Position numbers and translations under genes: made by a program | Origin: Vicinamibacterales bacterium | GTDB lineage: Bacteria > Acidobacteriota > Vicinamibacteria > Vicinamibacterales > SCN-69-37 | Direction: 5' to 3' | DNA length: 64,000 nt | Assembly (NCBI GenBank): GCA_030827135.1 | Contig: JAURFE010000001.1 | Span: forward strand, 366,368-430,367 | The notes under the pieces: model-generated | Databases searched by the model: none | Seen by the model: only the letters and a program-made list of their open reading frames with translations | Told to the model about the DNA's origin: nothing | Part shown: piece after piece, positions 9,147 to 19,094 of the stretch | Position numbering within the stretch: the first letter of the stretch is position 1 | How the letters are laid out: each line of letters starts with the position of its first letter

Positions 9147-10754
9147 ATGACGAAGCAAACGGCGAACGGAATGGCATGGGCGATTGTGGCGGCACTGGTG
9201 GTGCCGGCCATGGCGATGGCGCAGACGGCGGCGGTGCCGGTGCGCGGCGTGCAGGTGCAGGAGCAGGATCGCTACGTGGTGGGCCGTGCGTTGCCGCCCG
9301 AGGTGCCCGGTTCGCCGCGCGTCGAGCTGACGCTCGAGCAGGCGATTGAGCGCGCACTCGAGAAGAACCTCGACATCCAGAGTGCGAAGCTCAACCCGCA
9401 GATCCAGGACTACACGCTGCAGGCGGCGCGCGCGAACTTCCGTCCGACGCTCAACGCGAACTACGGCTACACCAACTCGTCGCAGCAGTCGACCTCGCAG
9501 CTCGACGGTGGCGCGCGGGTTACGAGCCAGGTTAACGCCTTCGGCTCGTCAATGAGCCAGCGCCTGCCCTGGCAGGGCGGCAACGTGTCGGTCAACTTCA
9601 GCAACAACCGCAACGCGACCGACAGTGCCTTCTCCACGCGCAATCCGAGCTACTCGTCGAACCTGAATCTCCAGTACACGCAGCCGCTGCTGGCGGGCCG
9701 CACCATTGACGGCCAGCGCAACGCCCTGCGCACCGGGGAAATCCAGAAGCAGATCGTCGACATCCAGTTGCAGACGCAGATCGAAAACATCAAGAACCAG
9801 GTGCGGACGCGGTACTGGGCGCTGCGCCAGTCCATCGAGGCGATTGAAATCCAGCGCCGCGCGCTCGACCTCGCCAATCGCCAGCTGGCCGACCAGCGCA
9901 TCCGCGTAGAAATCGGCACACTCGCGGAGATCGACCTCGTGCTCCAGGAAGCCCAGATCGCCACGACCGAGCAGGGGCTGCTCGCCACGGAAATCGCGTG
10001 GCGCAACGCCGAACTCGCGTTTAAACGCCTGCTGGTGGACAGCACGACGGACGAGTTCTTCCGGTCGACCATCAATCCGGTGGACCAGGTGTCGTTTGCC
10101 ATCCAGACCGTCGACATTCCCGGCGCCGTCACGCGCGCCATTGCCGAGCGCTCGGACATTGTGATCGCCCGCGAGCAGATTCGGGTGTCTGAGATGGGCC
10201 TCGAACTCTCGAAGAACAGCATTCTGCCGAGCCTGGGCCTGACCGCCTCGTACCGTCTTGCCGGCGTCGGCGGCAACGAATTCGCCCGATCGAGTCTGGG
10301 CGGCGCGCCGGTGCTCGTCAAGGAGAGCGGCTACCTGGATGCCCTGCGGTCGATTGCCGGGCTCGACACGCCGACGTGGTCGCTGAGCTTCAACTTCAGC
10401 AAGCCCCTCGGGCTCTCGGCGGCACGGGCGAGCCATCTGCAGTCGGCGTTGCGGCTTGAACAGCAGAAGACGACCCTCCGCTCCACCGAGCTCAACATCG
10501 AGACGGCCGTCACGACGGCCGGCCTCGACGTGCAGAGCACCTACAAGCAGCTGCTCGCGGCGCAGAAGACGCGTGAAGCGTCGGAACGCACGCTGCAGGC
10601 GGAACTGACCCGCTTTGGCCTGGGCACCATCACCAACTTCCAGGTCATTCAGGCGCAGAACGCCCTGACCAGCGCGCGTAACAACGAATTGTCGGCCACG
10701 ATTCGGTACATCAACGCGGTGGCGGAGTTCGACCGCGTGCAGCGAATTCAGTAG
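9147..10754 (+). CDS. TolC-family outer membrane efflux protein
   Basis: 535-residue outer-membrane channel of the TolC/OEP family. Signal peptide (GMAWAIVAALVVPAMAMAQ), then a duplicated OEP architecture. The first half starts LTLEQAIERALEKNLDIQSAKL and contains long helices near residues 180-280. The second half has the RSDIVIAREQIRVSEMG repeat and ends with a helix containing LGTITNFQVIQAQNALTSARN. ATG at 9147 is used because it places the signal peptide at the N-terminus and has GGAG upstream; the frame is open a little further. It starts a tight operon and probably provides the exit duct for both pumps encoded downstream, since no other TolC gene is present. Confidence 0.92.
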   Translation: MTKQTANGMAWAIVAALVVPAMAMAQTAAVPVRGVQVQEQDRYVVGRALPPEVPGSPRVELTLEQAIERALEKNLDIQSAKLNPQIQDYTLQAARANFRPTLNANYGYTNSSQQSTSQLDGGARVTSQVNAFGSSMSQRLPWQGGNVSVNFSNNRNATDSAFSTRNPSYSSNLNLQYTQPLLAGRTIDGQRNALRTGEIQKQIVDIQLQTQIENIKNQVRTRYWALRQSIEAIEIQRRALDLANRQLADQRIRVEIGTLAEIDLVLQEAQIATTEQGLLATEIAWRNAELAFKRLLVDSTTDEFFRSTINPVDQVSFAIQTVDIPGAVTRAIAERSDIVIAREQIRVSEMGLELSKNSILPSLGLTASYRLAGVGGNEFARSSLGGAPVLVKESGYLDALRSIAGLDTPTWSLSFNFSKPLGLSAARASHLQSALRLEQQKTTLRSTELNIETAVTTAGLDVQSTYKQLLAAQKTREASERTLQAELTRFGLGTITNFQVIQAQNALTSARNNELSATIRYINAVAEFDRVQRIQ

Positions 10755-10761
10755 TCACGCC

Positions 10762-12018
10762 ATGAAGAAGGTCCTCGTCATCGCCGTTCTGCTCGCGGGA
10801 GCCGCCGGCGCCTATTACTACTACCGCCCCGGCTCGACCACGGCGACCGGCCCTGCAGCCGGTCCCGACGGCGCGGGAGGTCGGGGCGGCGGCATGGGTA
10901 TGGGACGCGGCTCCGGCCGGCCCGCGCTGACGGTCGACACGGCGCCGGTCGCCCGCGGTGAAGTGATCGAGTACATCACCGTCGTCGGCAACCTCGTGGG
11001 CCAGGCGACGGTGGACGTGGTGCCCCGCGTGGCGGGACGTCTTGACTCGCTGACCGCCAGACTGGGCGACCGCGTCGCGCGCGGCCAGCAGATTGCGAAG
11101 ATCGAAGATCGTGAACTCCAGCAGCAGGTGAAACAGGCGGAACAGAGTCTTGAAGTGAACCGCGCCACGTTGAAGCAGCGCGAAAGCGACCTGCAGCTCC
11201 GGAAGACGACCATGGCACGGCAGCAGGAATTGCTGTCGAAGGGGCTGCAGACGCGGCAGGCCGTCGAAGATGCCGAAGCGGCCTACAACTCGGCTGTCGC
11301 CGCCGTCGATCTCGCACAGGCGCAGTTGGCACAGACGCAGGCGCGCATCGATGAACTGAAGATCACGTTGTCGAACACGAAGATCGTGTCGCCGGTGGAC
11401 GGCTTCGTCGGCCGCCGCAATCTGGATCAGGGCGCGTTCGCCGGCGCAAACACCGTCATCCTGCAGGTGGTGGACATCTCCACCGTGCGGATGGTGTCCA
11501 ACCTGGTCGAAAAGGACTTCAAGCGCATCACGCAGGGCGTCCAGGCGGAAGTTGAAGTGGACGCGTTCCCGGGCGAAACGTTCTCCGGCACGGTCAGCCG
11601 CGTGGCACCGGTGTTTGACGCGGCGACGCGGACCGCGTCGATGGAGATCGAGGTCCCGAATCCGGGGTACCGGCTCAAGCCCGGCATGTATGCCCGCGTC
11701 CGGCTCACAGCCGAACGCAAGCCTGATGCCCTGACGGTGCCGCGCAATGCCGTGGTGGACAGCGAGGGGCGGCGCGGCGTGTTTCTGCCGGACGGCCAGA
11801 CGGCGAAATTCCAGCCGGTGCGCACCGGGCTGCAGGACAACACGAGTGTCGAGATCCTCGAGGGGCTCACCGAAGGCCAACGCGTCATCACGACCGGGGC
11901 GCTGGCCCTGCGCGACGGCGATCGGATCACCCCGATGAACATGCCCGGCGGCGCGGCCCAGGGAAGGCGAGGCGGCGGACGCGCGGGCGCCCAACCCGGC
12001 GGCCGTGGCGGACAGTAA
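10762..12018 (+). CDS. RND efflux periplasmic adaptor (HlyD/AcrA family)
   Basis: 418-residue membrane fusion protein. An N-terminal membrane anchor (VLVIAVLLAGAAGAYYYY) is followed by a Gly/Arg/Met-rich linker (about residues 25-55), a barrel-sandwich lipoyl half (VVPRVAGRLDSLTARLGDRVARG), a coiled-coil hairpin (about 110-200), the second lipoyl half (KIVSPVDGFVGRRNLDQGAF), the beta-barrel and the membrane-proximal domain. It ends in another Gly/Arg-rich tail. It lies 7 nt after the TolC gene and 30 nt before the RND gene, so it is the adaptor for that pump. Confidence 0.93.
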   Translation: MKKVLVIAVLLAGAAGAYYYYRPGSTTATGPAAGPDGAGGRGGGMGMGRGSGRPALTVDTAPVARGEVIEYITVVGNLVGQATVDVVPRVAGRLDSLTARLGDRVARGQQIAKIEDRELQQQVKQAEQSLEVNRATLKQRESDLQLRKTTMARQQELLSKGLQTRQAVEDAEAAYNSAVAAVDLAQAQLAQTQARIDELKITLSNTKIVSPVDGFVGRRNLDQGAFAGANTVILQVVDISTVRMVSNLVEKDFKRITQGVQAEVEVDAFPGETFSGTVSRVAPVFDAATRTASMEIEVPNPGYRLKPGMYARVRLTAERKPDALTVPRNAVVDSEGRRGVFLPDGQTAKFQPVRTGLQDNTSVEILEGLTEGQRVITTGALALRDGDRITPMNMPGGAAQGRRGGGRAGAQPGGRGGQ

Positions 12019-12048
12019 CAGGACCCGGCATTTTTCGGAGCGAATGAC

Positions 12049-15000
12049 ATGAGCGTCCCCCGTCTCGCGATCCACCGACCCGTCACGATGTTCATGTTGT
12101 CGGCGATTGTGATCCTCCTCGGATCGATCTCCGTCACCCGGCTGCCGGTGGACCTGATGCCGGACGTGACGTACCCCAGCCTGACGGTCCGCGTCGGGTA
12201 CGGCGGCGTCGGCCCGGTGGAAATTGAGGAACTGATCGTCCGACCGCTTGAGCAGTCGCTGGCGGCCGTCCCCGGTCTTGAACAGGTGAACTCGACCGCA
12301 TCGGAAGGCTCGGGCACGGTCCGCCTCAACTTCGCGTGGGGGTCGGACCTGAACGAAGCGGCCGACGAGGTGCGCACCCGCGTGGACCGCATCCGGGGCC
12401 GGCTGCCGGTCGACGCCGACCCGCCGACCATTTTCAAGTTTGATGCGAACTCGCAGCCCATCATCGGCATCGGTGTGGAAGGCGACTTCGACCGCGTCAC
12501 GCTGCGCGAAATGGCGGAGATCGATCTCGTCCCCAGACTGGAGCGCGTCGAAGGCGTGGCGTCGGTCACCGTTGATGGCGGTCTCCGTCGGCAGATTCGT
12601 GTCGAGCTCTCGCGCGAGAAGATCACGGCGCTCGACCTGCCGGTCGACCGGATCATCCAGACCATCCGTACAGAAAACCAGAACGTCCCGCTGGGGGAAG
12701 TCAGCGAGGGCGATACCACGTTCCTGCTGCGTTCGACGAGCCAGTTCGATTCCATCGACGCCATTCGCGACCTGATTGTGTTCACCCGCAACGGCGTGCC
12801 GGTCTACCTGCGCGATGTCGCGGAGGTCCGCGACACGACCGAGGACTTCCGGTCGTTCACCCGCATCAATGGCAAGGCCGGGGTGCGCATGCGCGTCACC
12901 AAGCAGTCGGGGAAGAACACGGTGGCCATTGCCGAAGACGTCACGGCGGAGATCGAGCGGATCAACCGCGACGTCCAGGGGCTGCGGCTGACGGTGCTCG
13001 AAGACCAGGCCAAGTTCATCCAACAGTCGATCTCCGCGGTGCGGGAAGCCGCGCTCTTTGGCGCCGTCCTGGTCGTCATTGTCATCTTCTCGTTCCTGCG
13101 GAACCTGCGCTCGACGTTCATCATCTGCACGTCCATCCCCATTTCAATCATCGGCACGTTCGGCCTGCTCTACTTCGCCGGCTTCACGCTCAACACCATG
13201 ACGTTCGGCGGGCTGGCGCTTGGTGTCGGGATGATCGTCGACGCGTCCATCGTGGTCCTTGAGAACACCTTCCGTCATATGGAGATGGGCAAGCCGCGGA
13301 TGCAGGCCGCGATTGAGGGCTCCGAGGAAGTCTGGTCGGCGATCCTCGCGTCAACGCTCACACACGTCGCCGTGTTTGTGCCGCTGCTGTTCCTGACCGG
13401 TGTCTCCAGCATCATCTTCACGCAGCTGGCCATCGTGGTCATCTTCTCCCTGTCGATGTCGCTGTTTGTCGCCGTCACCATCGTGCCGGTGTTGTGTTCA
13501 CGTCTGCTGGTGCTGCCGACGCCCGTGTCCGAGCGCCGTGGCCTGTCGGGCACGCTTTTTACGCTCAGTGAGCGGGCGCTTGACGGACTCAACGAGGCGT
13601 ATCGCCGTGTGCTGCACGTGGCCCTGCACCATCGGCCGACGGTGCTGTTGACGGCGGCCGGCCTGACCGTCGCGGCGCTCATGATCCTGCCGACTATTCC
13701 TGCCGAGCTGATGCCGGCGACCGACGAAGGCGAGGTCTCGGTGAACGCCCGCCTGGCCGTGGGCAGTCGCATCGAGCGCAGCGAAGCGGTCGTCCTCCAG
13801 CTCGAGGACCTGGTGAATCAGCACGTGCCGGAAGTGGTGACCGTCGTGTCCTCGGCCGGCGGCGGCGGGTTCATGGGGGGCGGCAGCGGCACCGCGTCGT
13901 TGACGCTGAAGTTGACGCCGAAGGACCAGCGCACGCGCAGCAGCGAACAGATTGCCACCGACCTGCGCCGGGTGCTGGTCGGGCTGCCGGGCGTCACGGT
14001 GACGACACGCGCCTCGGGCGGCAACCAGTCGCTGAACCGCGTGTTGGGAAATCTGAACTCCGACAGCCGGTTGTCGGTGGAGGTGCGCGGCTTCTCGCTG
14101 GACGACTCCAACCGCGTGCAGCAGGACGTGCTCACCCTGCTGCAGCAGACCGACGGCATCGCGAATCCGCAGATTGCCCGGCAGGAAGGCCGGCCCGAGT
14201 TGTCCATCCGCGTGGACCGGCCGAAGGCCGCGCTGCTCGGGTTGTCGGTGACCAGCGTCGCCAACGCCATCCGCACGAACATGGCCGGCACACAGGCGGC
14301 CGTCTATCGCGAACGCGGCAAGGAGTTCCCCATCGTCGTGCGCCTCCGTGAGGAGGACCGGTCGCAGACCGAGTCGGTCAGCGACGTGCTGATCAGCACG
14401 CCGGGCGGCCAGGTCCTGCCGGCGAAGAATCTGCTCACCGTCGACAGCGCGCGGGGCCCGACCCAGATCGACCGCAAGAACCAGGAGCGGATTGCCCGCG
14501 TGAACGCCGAACTGGAAGCGGGCGTGCCGCTGGGCGCGGCGGTCAAGGCCGTCCAGGCCAGGCTCCTGGAACTGGATGTGCCTCAGGACTTCACCGTGGG
14601 GTTCGGTGCCGAGGTCGAAACCCAGGCGCAGGCCTTTAATCAGCTGCAGATACTCCTCCTGCTGGCCGTTCTGCTGGTCTACGCCGTCATGGCCTCGCAG
14701 TATGAATCCCTGCGCGATCCCTTCATTGTCATGTTCGCCGTGCCGGTCGCCATCATCGGGGTGGTGGCCTCGCTGAAACTGACGTCAACATCCTTCAGCC
14801 TTCAGGCGTATATCGGAGTAATCATGCTGGCCGGCATTGTGGTGAGCAATGCCATCCTGCTGGTGGATTACACGAACATCCTCCGCAGACGCGACGGCAA
14901 GCCGTTGCGGGAGGCGGTCGAGGAGGCGGGACGCACCCGGCTCAGGCCGATTCTGATGACCACCCTGACGACCATTCTTGGCCTGGTGCCGATGTCGTTG

Positions 15001-15174
15001 GGAATCGGTGAGGGCGCCGAACTCCAGGCCCCTTTGGCGCGGGTCGTCATCGGAGGCCTGGCGGCTTCCACGCTGGTGACACTGGTGCTGGTGCCGACGG
15101 TCTACACGTTGTTTGAAGAGGGTTGGGCTGGCTTGCGCCGAGGGGCGGCGCAGGCAACTCCGGAACGGGCTTAG
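12049..15174 (+). CDS. RND-family inner membrane efflux transporter
   Basis: 1041-residue AcrB-like proton-driven pump with the full two-fold layout: TM1, large periplasmic loop, TM2-6, TM7, second loop, TM8-12. The first loop contains [20 protein letters not shown] and the second has a Gly-rich stretch ([17 protein letters not shown]). TM4 reads [13 protein letters not shown], so only the first of the paired proton-relay aspartates of AcrB is kept. TM10 reads [15 protein letters not shown], without the lysine of AcrB. This fits more distant HAE-type or protein-family RND members than drug-specialised AcrB, so the substrate cannot be named. A GGAG sequence precedes the ATG. Confidence 0.95.
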   Translation: MSVPRLAIHRPVTMFMLSAIVILLGSISVTRLPVDLMPDVTYPSLTVRVGYGGVGPVEIEELIVRPLEQSLAAVPGLEQVNSTASEGSGTVRLNFAWGSDLNEAADEVRTRVDRIRGRLPVDADPPTIFKFDANSQPIIGIGVEGDFDRVTLREMAEIDLVPRLERVEGVASVTVDGGLRRQIRVELSREKITALDLPVDRIIQTIRTENQNVPLGEVSEGDTTFLLRSTSQFDSIDAIRDLIVFTRNGVPVYLRDVAEVRDTTEDFRSFTRINGKAGVRMRVTKQSGKNTVAIAEDVTAEIERINRDVQGLRLTVLEDQAKFIQQSISAVREAALFGAVLVVIVIFSFLRNLRSTFIICTSIPISIIGTFGLLYFAGFTLNTMTFGGLALGVGMIVDASIVVLENTFRHMEMGKPRMQAAIEGSEEVWSAILASTLTHVAVFVPLLFLTGVSSIIFTQLAIVVIFSLSMSLFVAVTIVPVLCSRLLVLPTPVSERRGLSGTLFTLSERALDGLNEAYRRVLHVALHHRPTVLLTAAGLTVAALMILPTIPAELMPATDEGEVSVNARLAVGSRIERSEAVVLQLEDLVNQHVPEVVTVVSSAGGGGFMGGGSGTASLTLKLTPKDQRTRSSEQIATDLRRVLVGLPGVTVTTRASGGNQSLNRVLGNLNSDSRLSVEVRGFSLDDSNRVQQDVLTLLQQTDGIANPQIARQEGRPELSIRVDRPKAALLGLSVTSVANAIRTNMAGTQAAVYRERGKEFPIVVRLREEDRSQTESVSDVLISTPGGQVLPAKNLLTVDSARGPTQIDRKNQERIARVNAELEAGVPLGAAVKAVQARLLELDVPQDFTVGFGAEVETQAQAFNQLQILLLLAVLLVYAVMASQYESLRDPFIVMFAVPVAIIGVVASLKLTSTSFSLQAYIGVIMLAGIVVSNAILLVDYTNILRRRDGKPLREAVEEAGRTRLRPILMTTLTTILGLVPMSLGIGEGAELQAPLARVVIGGLAASTLVTLVLVPTVYTLFEEGWAGLRRGAAQATPERA

Positions 15175-15179
15175 TTGAC

Positions 15180-16961
15180 ATGAAGAAACTGATTTATCTG
15201 GTGATTGTTCTCGTCCTCGCGGGCGGTGGGTACTACTACTGGGACAGCCAAAAAGCCCCCGAGGTCCCGCAGTTCATGAAGGCCGCGATTTCCCAGGGCG
15301 ATGTCGTCGAAGTGGTCAGTGCCACCGGCACGCTGAAAGCGGAACGCACCTTCAACGTGGGCTCCAAAGTCTCGGGCGTTGTCGAGGAGCTGTATGTCGA
15401 CTTCAACGAGATTGTGCGCCGCGGGCAGGTGCTCGCCAAGGTGAACACCGACCTTCTCGAGACGCAGGTCAGAATTCAGGAGGCGAACATCGCGCGCCAG
15501 GAAGTGGACCTCGCCAACCAGCGGGTCCAGCTCGAGGACGCCCAGCGCAGCCTCGACCGGACCCGCAAGATGTTTGAGGCGAAGCTCGTCACGCAGCAGG
15601 CGCTCGAAGCCGCGGAACTGGCCGTCAAGAGCCGGATCGCCCAGATTGCCTCTGCCGAAAAATCGAAGGTGCAGGCCGACGTCAACCTCGACCAGGCCCG
15701 CCTGAACGTCACGGAAGCCACCATCATCTCCCCCATCGACGGCGTCGTGGTCAATCGCGTGGTCGACAAAGGGCAGACGATTGTCGGCTCGCAGCAGGCC
15801 ACCAAGTTCTTCGACATCGCGACCGAACTCACGACGCTGCGCCTCGAGGGCGGTGTCGACGAGGCCGAAATCGGCAAGGTGCGCCAGGGGATGAAAGTGG
15901 TGTTCACCGTCGACGCCTACCCGAACGTCAACTTCGAGGGCACGATTCAAATGGTCGGCATCAACCCGACCGTGCAGCAGAACGTCGTCACGTACACGAC
16001 GGTGGCCGAAGTGAAAAACAACGACCTCCGCCTGAAGCCCGGCATGACGGCGTCGATGCGCATCGAAGTGGCGCGTCGCGACAACGTGATGCGGATCCCG
16101 GCGGGAGCCCTGCGGTTCCGCCCGACCAATGACATGTGGACAGCCCTCAAGCAGGAACCACCGACACCGGTGGGCCGCGGTGGCGGCGCCGGGCGCACTG
16201 GTGGCCCCTCCGCCGGGGCGGGCCAGACGGCCGCTCCAGGCGCGGCCCCCGGCCAGACGGCCGCTCCGGCCGCAACTGCCGGGCAGACGACGGCACCCGC
16301 GGCCCGCCCCGCGCAGCCGGCAGCCGCCGCCCCACAGCAGGCGGCCAACCCCTTCCAGGCGGGCAGCCGCGAAGGTCGACAGGGCACGCGCGAAGGCGAC
16401 CGTGACAGTGGCGGCCGCACCGGCGGCGGCATGAGCACGCTCACGCCCGAACAGCAGAAACAGATGGAAGCGATTCGACAGCTTCCGCGCGATCAGCAGA
16501 TGGCGGCCATGGCGAAACTCGGGATCAACTTCGGCGGTCGTGGCGGCAGCGGCCGTGGCGGCCGTGGCGGCAACTCGGGCCAGACGGCACCGGCCGTCCC
16601 GATGACGCAGCGCGGCGCGACGTCGATTGACGAACTGTTCCCCGAGTTGGTGCGACAGCCCACGCGCGGCCAGGTGTACGTCCTCCGCGCGGCAGACGCT
16701 GCACACCCCTTCGGCACGCTGGAGCGCCTCGACATCATGCAGGGCATCTCGGACGGGACGTTCACCGAACTCGTGTCCGGTCCGGCCGAACTGACGGTCG
16801 GCACCGAGCTGATCACCAACATCCTGATGCCATGGCTGACCACGACGACCACGGGCGCCGGCGCGCAGGGCAATCCCTTCTCCGGCCAGCAGGGCCGCGG
16901 CGGCATGCCCGGCGGCATGGGCGGCATGCCCACCGGCGGCGGCCGCGGCGGCGGACGCTAA
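15180..16961 (+). CDS. MacA-like periplasmic adaptor with large low-complexity insert
   Basis: 593-residue membrane fusion protein. It starts 5 nt after the RND stop, with a membrane anchor (LIYLVIVLVLAGGGYYYW), lipoyl halves (VGSKVSGVVEELYVDFNEIV and ATIISPIDGVVVNRVVDKGQ), a coiled-coil hairpin (about residues 95-175) and a beta-barrel. The membrane-proximal domain is interrupted near residue 325 by about 165 residues that are Pro/Ala/Gly/Gln-rich (units like GQTAAPGAAP) with RGG runs and an EQQKQMEAIRQLPRDQQ helix. It resumes at SIDELFPELVRQPTRGQVYVL and ends in Gly/Met repeats. Followed by split MacB genes, so it is most likely their adaptor. The insert is unusual for MacA, which is normally about 370 residues. 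Confidence 0.88.
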   Translation: MKKLIYLVIVLVLAGGGYYYWDSQKAPEVPQFMKAAISQGDVVEVVSATGTLKAERTFNVGSKVSGVVEELYVDFNEIVRRGQVLAKVNTDLLETQVRIQEANIARQEVDLANQRVQLEDAQRSLDRTRKMFEAKLVTQQALEAAELAVKSRIAQIASAEKSKVQADVNLDQARLNVTEATIISPIDGVVVNRVVDKGQTIVGSQQATKFFDIATELTTLRLEGGVDEAEIGKVRQGMKVVFTVDAYPNVNFEGTIQMVGINPTVQQNVVTYTTVAEVKNNDLRLKPGMTASMRIEVARRDNVMRIPAGALRFRPTNDMWTALKQEPPTPVGRGGGAGRTGGPSAGAGQTAAPGAAPGQTAAPAATAGQTTAPAARPAQPAAAAPQQAANPFQAGSREGRQGTREGDRDSGGRTGGGMSTLTPEQQKQMEAIRQLPRDQQMAAMAKLGINFGGRGGSGRGGRGGNSGQTAPAVPMTQRGATSIDELFPELVRQPTRGQVYVLRAADAAHPFGTLERLDIMQGISDGTFTELVSGPAELTVGTELITNILMPWLTTTTTGAGAQGNPFSGQQGRGGMPGGMGGMPTGGGRGGGR

Positions 16962-17011
16962 CGGCTGGGCAGATGGGCGGTTGGGTTGATGAGTAACTGG
17001 AGAGTTGTCCC

Positions 17012-17791
17012 GTGCCGGTGATTTCTGTTCGTGATCTGATGCGCGTCTACCACATGGGCGACCATGAGGTGCGCGCGCTGCGTGGAGTGTCCCTCGACGT
17101 GGAACCAGGGGAGTTCGTGTCGGTCACGGGCCCCTCGGGGTCCGGCAAGTCGACCTTCATGCACATCATCGGAGCGCTCGATAAACCGACGAGCGGCAAG
17201 TACATCCTCGATGGCAAGGACGTGTCCGAGCTGTCGAAGGACGATCTGGCCGGCGTGCGCAACCAGAAGATCGGCTTCGTCTTCCAGGGCTTCAACCTCT
17301 TGACGCGAACGACCGCGCTGGACAACGTCGAACTGCCCCTGCTCTACAACGGCGCCAAAAAATTCAAGGCGGCCGAACGGCACAAGCGCGCCATGGAGGC
17401 GCTCGACATCGTCGGTCTCGGGCAGCGGTTTCACCATATGCCCAACCAGCTGTCAGGCGGCCAGCAGCAGCGCGTCGCCATTGCGCGCGCGCTGATCAAC
17501 GAACCGTCAATCATCCTGGCGGACGAACCGACCGGGAATCTCGACACGCGGACGAGCATCGAAGTGATGGGCATCTTCCAGCGCCTGAATGTCGAGCGCG
17601 GCATCACCGTCATGCTGATCACCCACGAGATGGACATCGCGGAATACGGCACGCGGCTCATCCGCTTCCGTGACGGCCGCGTCGTCGCCGACCAGAAAAT
17701 CGCGCACCGTCGCAACGCAGCGGATGAACTGGCGGCGCTGCCGCCGCCGGAGCCCGACGAGATTCCGCACACGGACGCGGCGGCGCATTAA
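17012..17791 (+). CDS. ABC transporter ATP-binding protein (MacB/LolD type)
   Basis: 259-residue ATPase. Walker [21 protein letters not shown] near residue 44, signature [15 protein letters not shown] near 150, Walker [15 protein letters not shown] near 170, switch [12 protein letters not shown] near 206. Length and motifs match the LolD/MacB-NBD group used by FtsX-fold permeases. A roughly 30-residue acidic, Pro-rich tail follows the usual end. Start is GTG at 17012. It sits between the MacA-like adaptor and the permease, giving a MacAB-type tripartite pump in which the ATPase and permease are separate polypeptides. Confidence 0.94.
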   Translation: MPVISVRDLMRVYHMGDHEVRALRGVSLDVEPGEFVSVTGPSGSGKSTFMHIIGALDKPTSGKYILDGKDVSELSKDDLAGVRNQKIGFVFQGFNLLTRTTALDNVELPLLYNGAKKFKAAERHKRAMEALDIVGLGQRFHHMPNQLSGGQQQRVAIARALINEPSIILADEPTGNLDTRTSIEVMGIFQRLNVERGITVMLITHEMDIAEYGTRLIRFRDGRVVADQKIAHRRNAADELAALPPPEPDEIPHTDAAAH

Positions 17792-17795
17792 CGGG

Positions 17796-17811
17796 GTTCC
17801 GAAGTTCAGGA
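17796..17811. repeat. 8-nt repeat, 2 units (GTTCCGAA, GTTCAGGA)
   Basis: Two units of the GTTCCGAA family (reverse complement TTCGGAAC) in the 27-nt gap between the ATPase and permease genes, directly before the permease start region. Confidence 0.5.
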
Positions 17812-17818
17812 GTGGACG

Positions 17819-19036
17819 ATGTCAGTGTTGATGGTGTTTCGTATTGCGCTCAAGGCGCTCGGGCGCAACAAAATGCGCACGGCGTTGACGATGCTGGGCA
17901 TGATCATCGGCGTCGGTGCCGTCATCACGATGGTGGCGCTCGGCACGGGTGCCCAGACCGCGATTGAGGAACAGATCCGGGCAACCGGCACCAACACCAT
18001 CACAGTCATGTCGGGCAACTTCACCCAGGGTGCCGTGCGGATGGGCGAAGGCAGTTCGAGCCGGTTGATGGCCGCGGACGCGGCAGCGCTGCGCAGCGTG
18101 CCCGGGGTGCAGTGGGTGGCCGAAGGCGCCTCGACGCGCCAGACTTTGATCGCCGGCAATCAGAACTGGCAGGCGCAGATCCAGGGTACGAACGTAGATT
18201 GGCCGCTGATTCGCGCGTGGCCGCTGAAGTTCGGCCAGTTCTTCACCGAACAGGACGTCCAGGCCGCCGCCAAGGTCATTGTGCTCGGGTCCAACGTAGC
18301 CGAGATGCTATACGGCGCCGACGTGGATCCGACCGGCCAGAACGTGCGTGTCCGGAACCATGTCTTCCGCATCGTCGGGGTCTTCGCGTCCAAGGGCGCG
18401 TCCTCGGGCGGGCAGAACCAGGACGACCAGGCGTTTGTCCCCTACACGACGGTCCAGAAGAAAATTGCGGGCATCCAGCACCTCAACAACATCACGGTGT
18501 CGGCGGTCTCCGGCAACCAGATCGCGGCAACGACCGAAGCCGTCAAGGCCTCGATGCGCCTGACCCAGGGCCTGGCGCCTGGCGAAGAGGATACCTTCCG
18601 CGTGGTCACGCAGGACGACATCATCGGCTTTGCCACCAGTCAGAGCAGCACGATGACAGACCTGCTGGCCGGCATCGCGGCTGTCTCGCTCATGGTGGGC
18701 GGGATCGGCATCATGAACATCATGCTGGTCTCGGTGACCGAGCGCACGCGCGAGATCGGCCTGCGCATGGCGATCGGCGCGCGCGGGAGTGACGTGTTGA
18801 TGCAGTTCCTCGTCGAGGCCATTGTGATTTCGCTGGTCGGTGGGAGCCTCGGCATTGCCATGGGCTTCGCGTTGGCGGAAGCCGTCAAGTTCTTCAACGG
18901 CTGGCCCGCCGTCATTCCAGTCGACTCGATCGTCATGGCCGTCGGATTTGCAGGGTTTGTCGGCATCTTCTTCGGTTTCTACCCCGCGCGGAAGGCGGCG
19001 GGCCTGGACCCGATCGAGGCGCTGCGGTTCGAGTAG
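17819..19036 (+). CDS. MacB-type ABC transporter permease
   Basis: 405-residue permease: TM1 in ALTMLGMIIGVGAVITMVAL (about residues 22-42), a periplasmic MacB_PCD domain (about 45-270), then the FtsX core with three TM helices (LLAGIAAVSLMVGGIGIMNIML, VEAIVISLVGGSLGIAMGFAL, SIVMAVGFAGFVGIFFGFYPA). The coupling segment RTREIGLRMAIGARGSDVL is clear. It ends with PARKAAGLDPIEALRFE, the standard family ending. It works with the adjacent ATPase. MacB-like systems drive periplasm-to-outside export through TolC by mechanotransmission; the substrate here is unknown. Confidence 0.94.
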   Translation: MSVLMVFRIALKALGRNKMRTALTMLGMIIGVGAVITMVALGTGAQTAIEEQIRATGTNTITVMSGNFTQGAVRMGEGSSSRLMAADAAALRSVPGVQWVAEGASTRQTLIAGNQNWQAQIQGTNVDWPLIRAWPLKFGQFFTEQDVQAAAKVIVLGSNVAEMLYGADVDPTGQNVRVRNHVFRIVGVFASKGASSGGQNQDDQAFVPYTTVQKKIAGIQHLNNITVSAVSGNQIAATTEAVKASMRLTQGLAPGEEDTFRVVTQDDIIGFATSQSSTMTDLLAGIAAVSLMVGGIGIMNIMLVSVTERTREIGLRMAIGARGSDVLMQFLVEAIVISLVGGSLGIAMGFALAEAVKFFNGWPAVIPVDSIVMAVGFAGFVGIFFGFYPARKAAGLDPIEALRFE

Positions 19037-19094
19037 AACCACAATCTCGGCAGCGGCAGATCGCCGCTCCCGTATCTGGCAGGAGTATTTATTT

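Noticed and set aside
10711..13023. 770-codon open frame on the minus strand opposite the adaptor and RND genes
   Set aside because: It is antisense to two clear genes, has an Arg/His/Asp-rich composition typical of GC-rich shadow frames, and shows no domain.
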